The notes under the pieces: model-generated
What the model was told of the DNA's origin: nothing
Seen by the model: the letters and a program-made list of their open reading frames with translations, nothing else
Databases searched by the model: none
Shown: positions 56,276 to 58,220 of the stretch, in pieces
Position numbering within the stretch: the stretch's first letter is position 1
Layout of the letters: every line of letters starts with the position of its first letter
Position numbers and translations under genes: made by a program
From: Klenkia terrae
GTDB lineage: Bacteria; Actinomycetota; Actinomycetes; Mycobacteriales; Geodermatophilaceae
Direction: 5' to 3'
NCBI RefSeq assembly: GCF_900491935.1
Contig: NZ_UEXK01000004.1
Span: forward strand, 4,673,628 to 4,731,847
Length of the DNA: 58,220 nt

Positions 56276-56977
56276 GTGCACGCGCGCCCACCCGGCGCCC
56301 ACCGGGCGCCCGCTCCCCCGCCGGTGGTCCGTCCCCCGGCGCCGGTCGAGCCCGAGGTGCCGGAGGTCCTCGAGGTCGACGAGGTCATCGAGGTCGAGGA
56401 GGAGGTCCCGGCCGAGCCGGAGGGCGAGGAGCAGGTCGCCGTCTGGGCGCTGGTGGAGCGGGCCCAGGCCGGGGAGGCCGAGGCGTTCGGCCAGCTCTAC
56501 GACCGGTACGCCGACATGGTGTTCCGGTACCTCTACCACCGGGTGTCCGACCGGCAGACCGCCGAGGACTTCACCAGCGAGACCTTCGTGCGGGCGCTGC
56601 GCCGGATCGACTCGCTGTCCTTCCAGGGCCGCGACGTCGGTGCCTGGCTGGTCACCATCGCCCGCAACATCGTCCGCGACCACGTGAAGAGCAGTCGGTT
56701 CCGCCTGGAGGTCACCACCGCCGACATGCGCGACGCCGACCGGGTGACCGCCGGCCCGGAGGACGCGGTCCTGCAGGGGCTGACTAACGCGGAGCTGCTG
56801 GCCTGCGTCGCGCAGCTCGGCGACGAGCAGCGCGAGTGCATCGCGCTGCGTTTCCTGCAGGGGCTGTCGGTGGCCGAGACGGCGGCCGCGATGGGCAAGA
56901 AGGACGGCGCGATCAAGGCCCTGCAGCACCGGGCCGTGAAGCGGCTGGCCGGCCTGCTGCCGGAGGGACTGCGATGA
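56276..56977 (+). CDS. bldN: BldN-like ECF sigma factor, 5' end cut at adapter
   Basis: Visible are 233 residues of an ECF sigma factor. The first 65 are Pro/Glu-rich, then comes region 2 (WALVERAQAGEAEAFGQLYD; RYLYHRVSDRQTAEDFTSET; GAWLVTIARNIVRDH) and region 4 (LGDEQRECIALRFLQGLSVAETA). The block SSRFRLEVTTADM after region 2 and KKDGAIKALQHRAVKRL at the end closely match Streptomyces BldN, which controls development and has an N-terminal pro-sequence. The first genomic base is about 56276, in frame but not a proven start; an upstream GTG at 56261 lies in adapter. The probable anti-sigma gene follows after 121 bp. Confidence 0.85.
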   Translation: MHARPPGAHRAPAPPPVVRPPAPVEPEVPEVLEVDEVIEVEEEVPAEPEGEEQVAVWALVERAQAGEAEAFGQLYDRYADMVFRYLYHRVSDRQTAEDFTSETFVRALRRIDSLSFQGRDVGAWLVTIARNIVRDHVKSSRFRLEVTTADMRDADRVTAGPEDAVLQGLTNAELLACVAQLGDEQRECIALRFLQGLSVAETAAAMGKKDGAIKALQHRAVKRLAGLLPEGLR

Positions 56978-57098
56978 CCCGGGCGGGTGTGGTCGCAAGT
57001 TACCCTCGGGTACCCCGTACCGGGTGGCGCACCCGGTCGTTGAGCGCACTGACCCGGTCCACCGGGTCGACGGGTGTGCGCGGGGATCGGGGAGCACG

Positions 57099-58129
57099 GT
57101 GAACGACGCGGAGCTGCAGACGGCCCTGGCCGCGCGCCTGCGGTCGCTGTCCCGGGACGAACCCGACCTCACCGCCGACGTGCGGGCCGCGCAGCGTGCG
57201 CGGCTGGTGGCGATGGCCGCCGTGCGATCGGTGGGGGCGACCGCCGTCCGGACCCCGGACGCCGGGGCCAGCCGCTGGCAGCGGCTGCTCGCCGGGCGGG
57301 CCGACGACGCGCCGGTCAGCCGCTGGCGCACCCGGCTGACGGCCGGGCTGGTCGGGGCCGCGATGTCGGTGGGCGCGCTGTCCGGTCTGCTGGCGCTGGC
57401 CCAGGACGCCGAACCCGGCGACCTGCTCTACGGCCTCAAGCGCGGCGGCGAGGAGACCCAGCTCGCGCTGGCCTCCGACGAGGACCGCGGGCTCACCCTG
57501 CTGACCTTCGCCAGCACCCGGCTGGCCGAGCTGGCCGACCTCACCGGCTCCGAGGCCGGCGCCGCACCGGCCTCGGTGGGCGGTGACCTGCCGGGCACCG
57601 GCGTGGCCGCCTCCGGGGCGGACGCCGGGACCGTGGTCGACGTGCTGACCACGATGGACGACCAGACCATCGAGGGCACCGCCGCGCTGACCACCACCGC
57701 GGTCCAGGCCGGCGACGAGGCTGCGCTGGACACGCTGGCGGAGTGGACGACCGGTCAGCGGGCGGGGCTGGACGCACTCGACGTCCCCGTCGGCGCCGAG
57801 GAGGCGGTGGCCGCATCGGTGGGCCTGGTCGACGAGGTGGCCGCCCGCGGCGCGGCGCTGCAGGCCGTGCTGGCCTGCCCCGCCGGCGCGGCGGACGCCG
57901 GCAGCGACCGGCTGGGCGTCGTCCCCGGGCCGTGCCTGGCCGACGTCCCGGTGCCGACGTCCTCGGCGACGCCGTCGACGGGCGCGGGCACCACCGTCGC
58001 GCCGGGTGCGCCGACCGCCCAGGCCCCGGCCCCCGGCGCTCCGGCGCAGCCGACGACCACGGTGCCCGGCCAGTCCGGCGGCGGTGCGGGGGCCTCGACA
58101 CCGGCCCGGACGTCGACCCAGGCCCCGGC
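57099..58129 (+). CDS. rsbN: RsbN-like membrane anti-sigma factor (DUF5667), 3' end cut at adapter
   Basis: About 343 residues are visible. The cytoplasmic N-terminal part (1-77) includes AAQRARLVAMAAVRS. One membrane span lies at about 78-101 (TAGLVGAAMSVGALSGLLAL). It is followed by the DUF5667 hallmark PGDLLYGLKRGGEETQLALA near residue 106 and a long extracytoplasmic tail ending in Ala/Pro/Thr/Gly-rich sequence. RsbN in Streptomyces has this layout and inhibits BldN. The GTG at 57099 has GGGAG about 7 bases upstream. Genomic sequence ends near 58129; the last residues and stop of the open frame are adapter-derived, so the true C-terminus is missing. Confidence 0.8.
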
Positions 58130-58220
58130 CCGTCTCTTATACACACCCCCGCGCCCACGAGACCAGAGAGGAACTCGTATCCGGTCGTCTGCTCGCTAAA
58201 AAAAAAATAGTAGAATCCTA
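58130..58220 (-). other. Nextera Read 2 / i7 / P7 adapter read-through with poly-A
   Basis: Positions 130-148 of this last kilobase match the mosaic end CTGTCTCTTATACACATCT at 16 of 19 bases. 58149-58163 matches CCGAGCCCACGAGAC at 14 of 15. 58164-58171 reads CAGAGAGG, identical to a standard Nextera i7 index. 58172-58195 matches the P7 oligo ATCTCGTATGCCGTCTTCTGCTTG at about 20 of 24. A run of ten A at 58198-58207 follows, as in reads that run past the end of a fragment. None of this is genomic. Confidence 0.96.

Overview
The window looks like one complete assembled contig from a very GC-rich actinobacterium. Gene content and order (the block parA-scpA-scpB-rluB-cmk-der, the block nadK-recN-steA-mctB-pyrG, tlyA, a BldN/RsbN-type sigma/anti-sigma pair and a DosR-like dormancy island) fit a Geodermatophilaceae-like or related actinomycete. 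The family assignment is inference. Both ends, and one internal point, carry degraded copies of Illumina Nextera library adapters: 68-100, 56243-56275 and 58130-58220. Genes touching these points are therefore cut artificially, and the join between the rRNA spacer and the sigma-factor gene is probably chimeric.

Region 1 (101-21790) is an island resembling the mycobacterial DosR (DevR) dormancy regulon. It has five universal stress proteins, a DosR-like response regulator, a DosS/DosT-like two-GAF histidine kinase that keeps the haem-ligand histidine, an Acg-like nitroreductase coupled to a flavodoxin-like protein, a YbhN-type membrane protein, an MgtA-type and a CtpF-type P-type ATPase, a phosphoketolase, a CBS-BON protein, a butanediol dehydrogenase and several small unknown proteins. 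Copies of a motif close to GGGACCTNCGGCCC lie upstream of many of these transcription units, which suggests that DevR controls the island. Together the genes would sense low oxygen, redox or NO and shift the cell to stress-protein, cation-transport and fermentative metabolism.

Region 2 (21791-22985) has no convincing protein gene for about 1 kb, then a tRNA-Pro(GGG) on the minus strand with a hairpin downstream.

Region 3 (22986-52624) is a conserved, mostly minus-strand housekeeping block. From high to low coordinate it holds a long Arg/Gly-rich repeat protein, a short SSB paralogue, tlyA, nadK, recN, steA, mctB, an envelope cassette (WecA/MraY-like transferase, MurJ-like flippase, glycosyltransferase, large membrane protein), pyrG, a NUDIX hydrolase, xerD, parA with a small partner, scpAB, rluB, aroH, cmk and der. 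Many neighbours overlap by 4 bp (GTGA or ATGA), which implies translational coupling.

Region 4 (52707-56242) holds 5S and 23S rRNA on the minus strand with a strong terminator after 5S. The 16S gene is not present, because the spacer ends at adapter sequence.

Region 5 (56276-58129) is a separate insert flanked by adapters. It carries a 5'-truncated bldN-like ECF sigma factor and a 3'-truncated rsbN-like anti-sigma factor.
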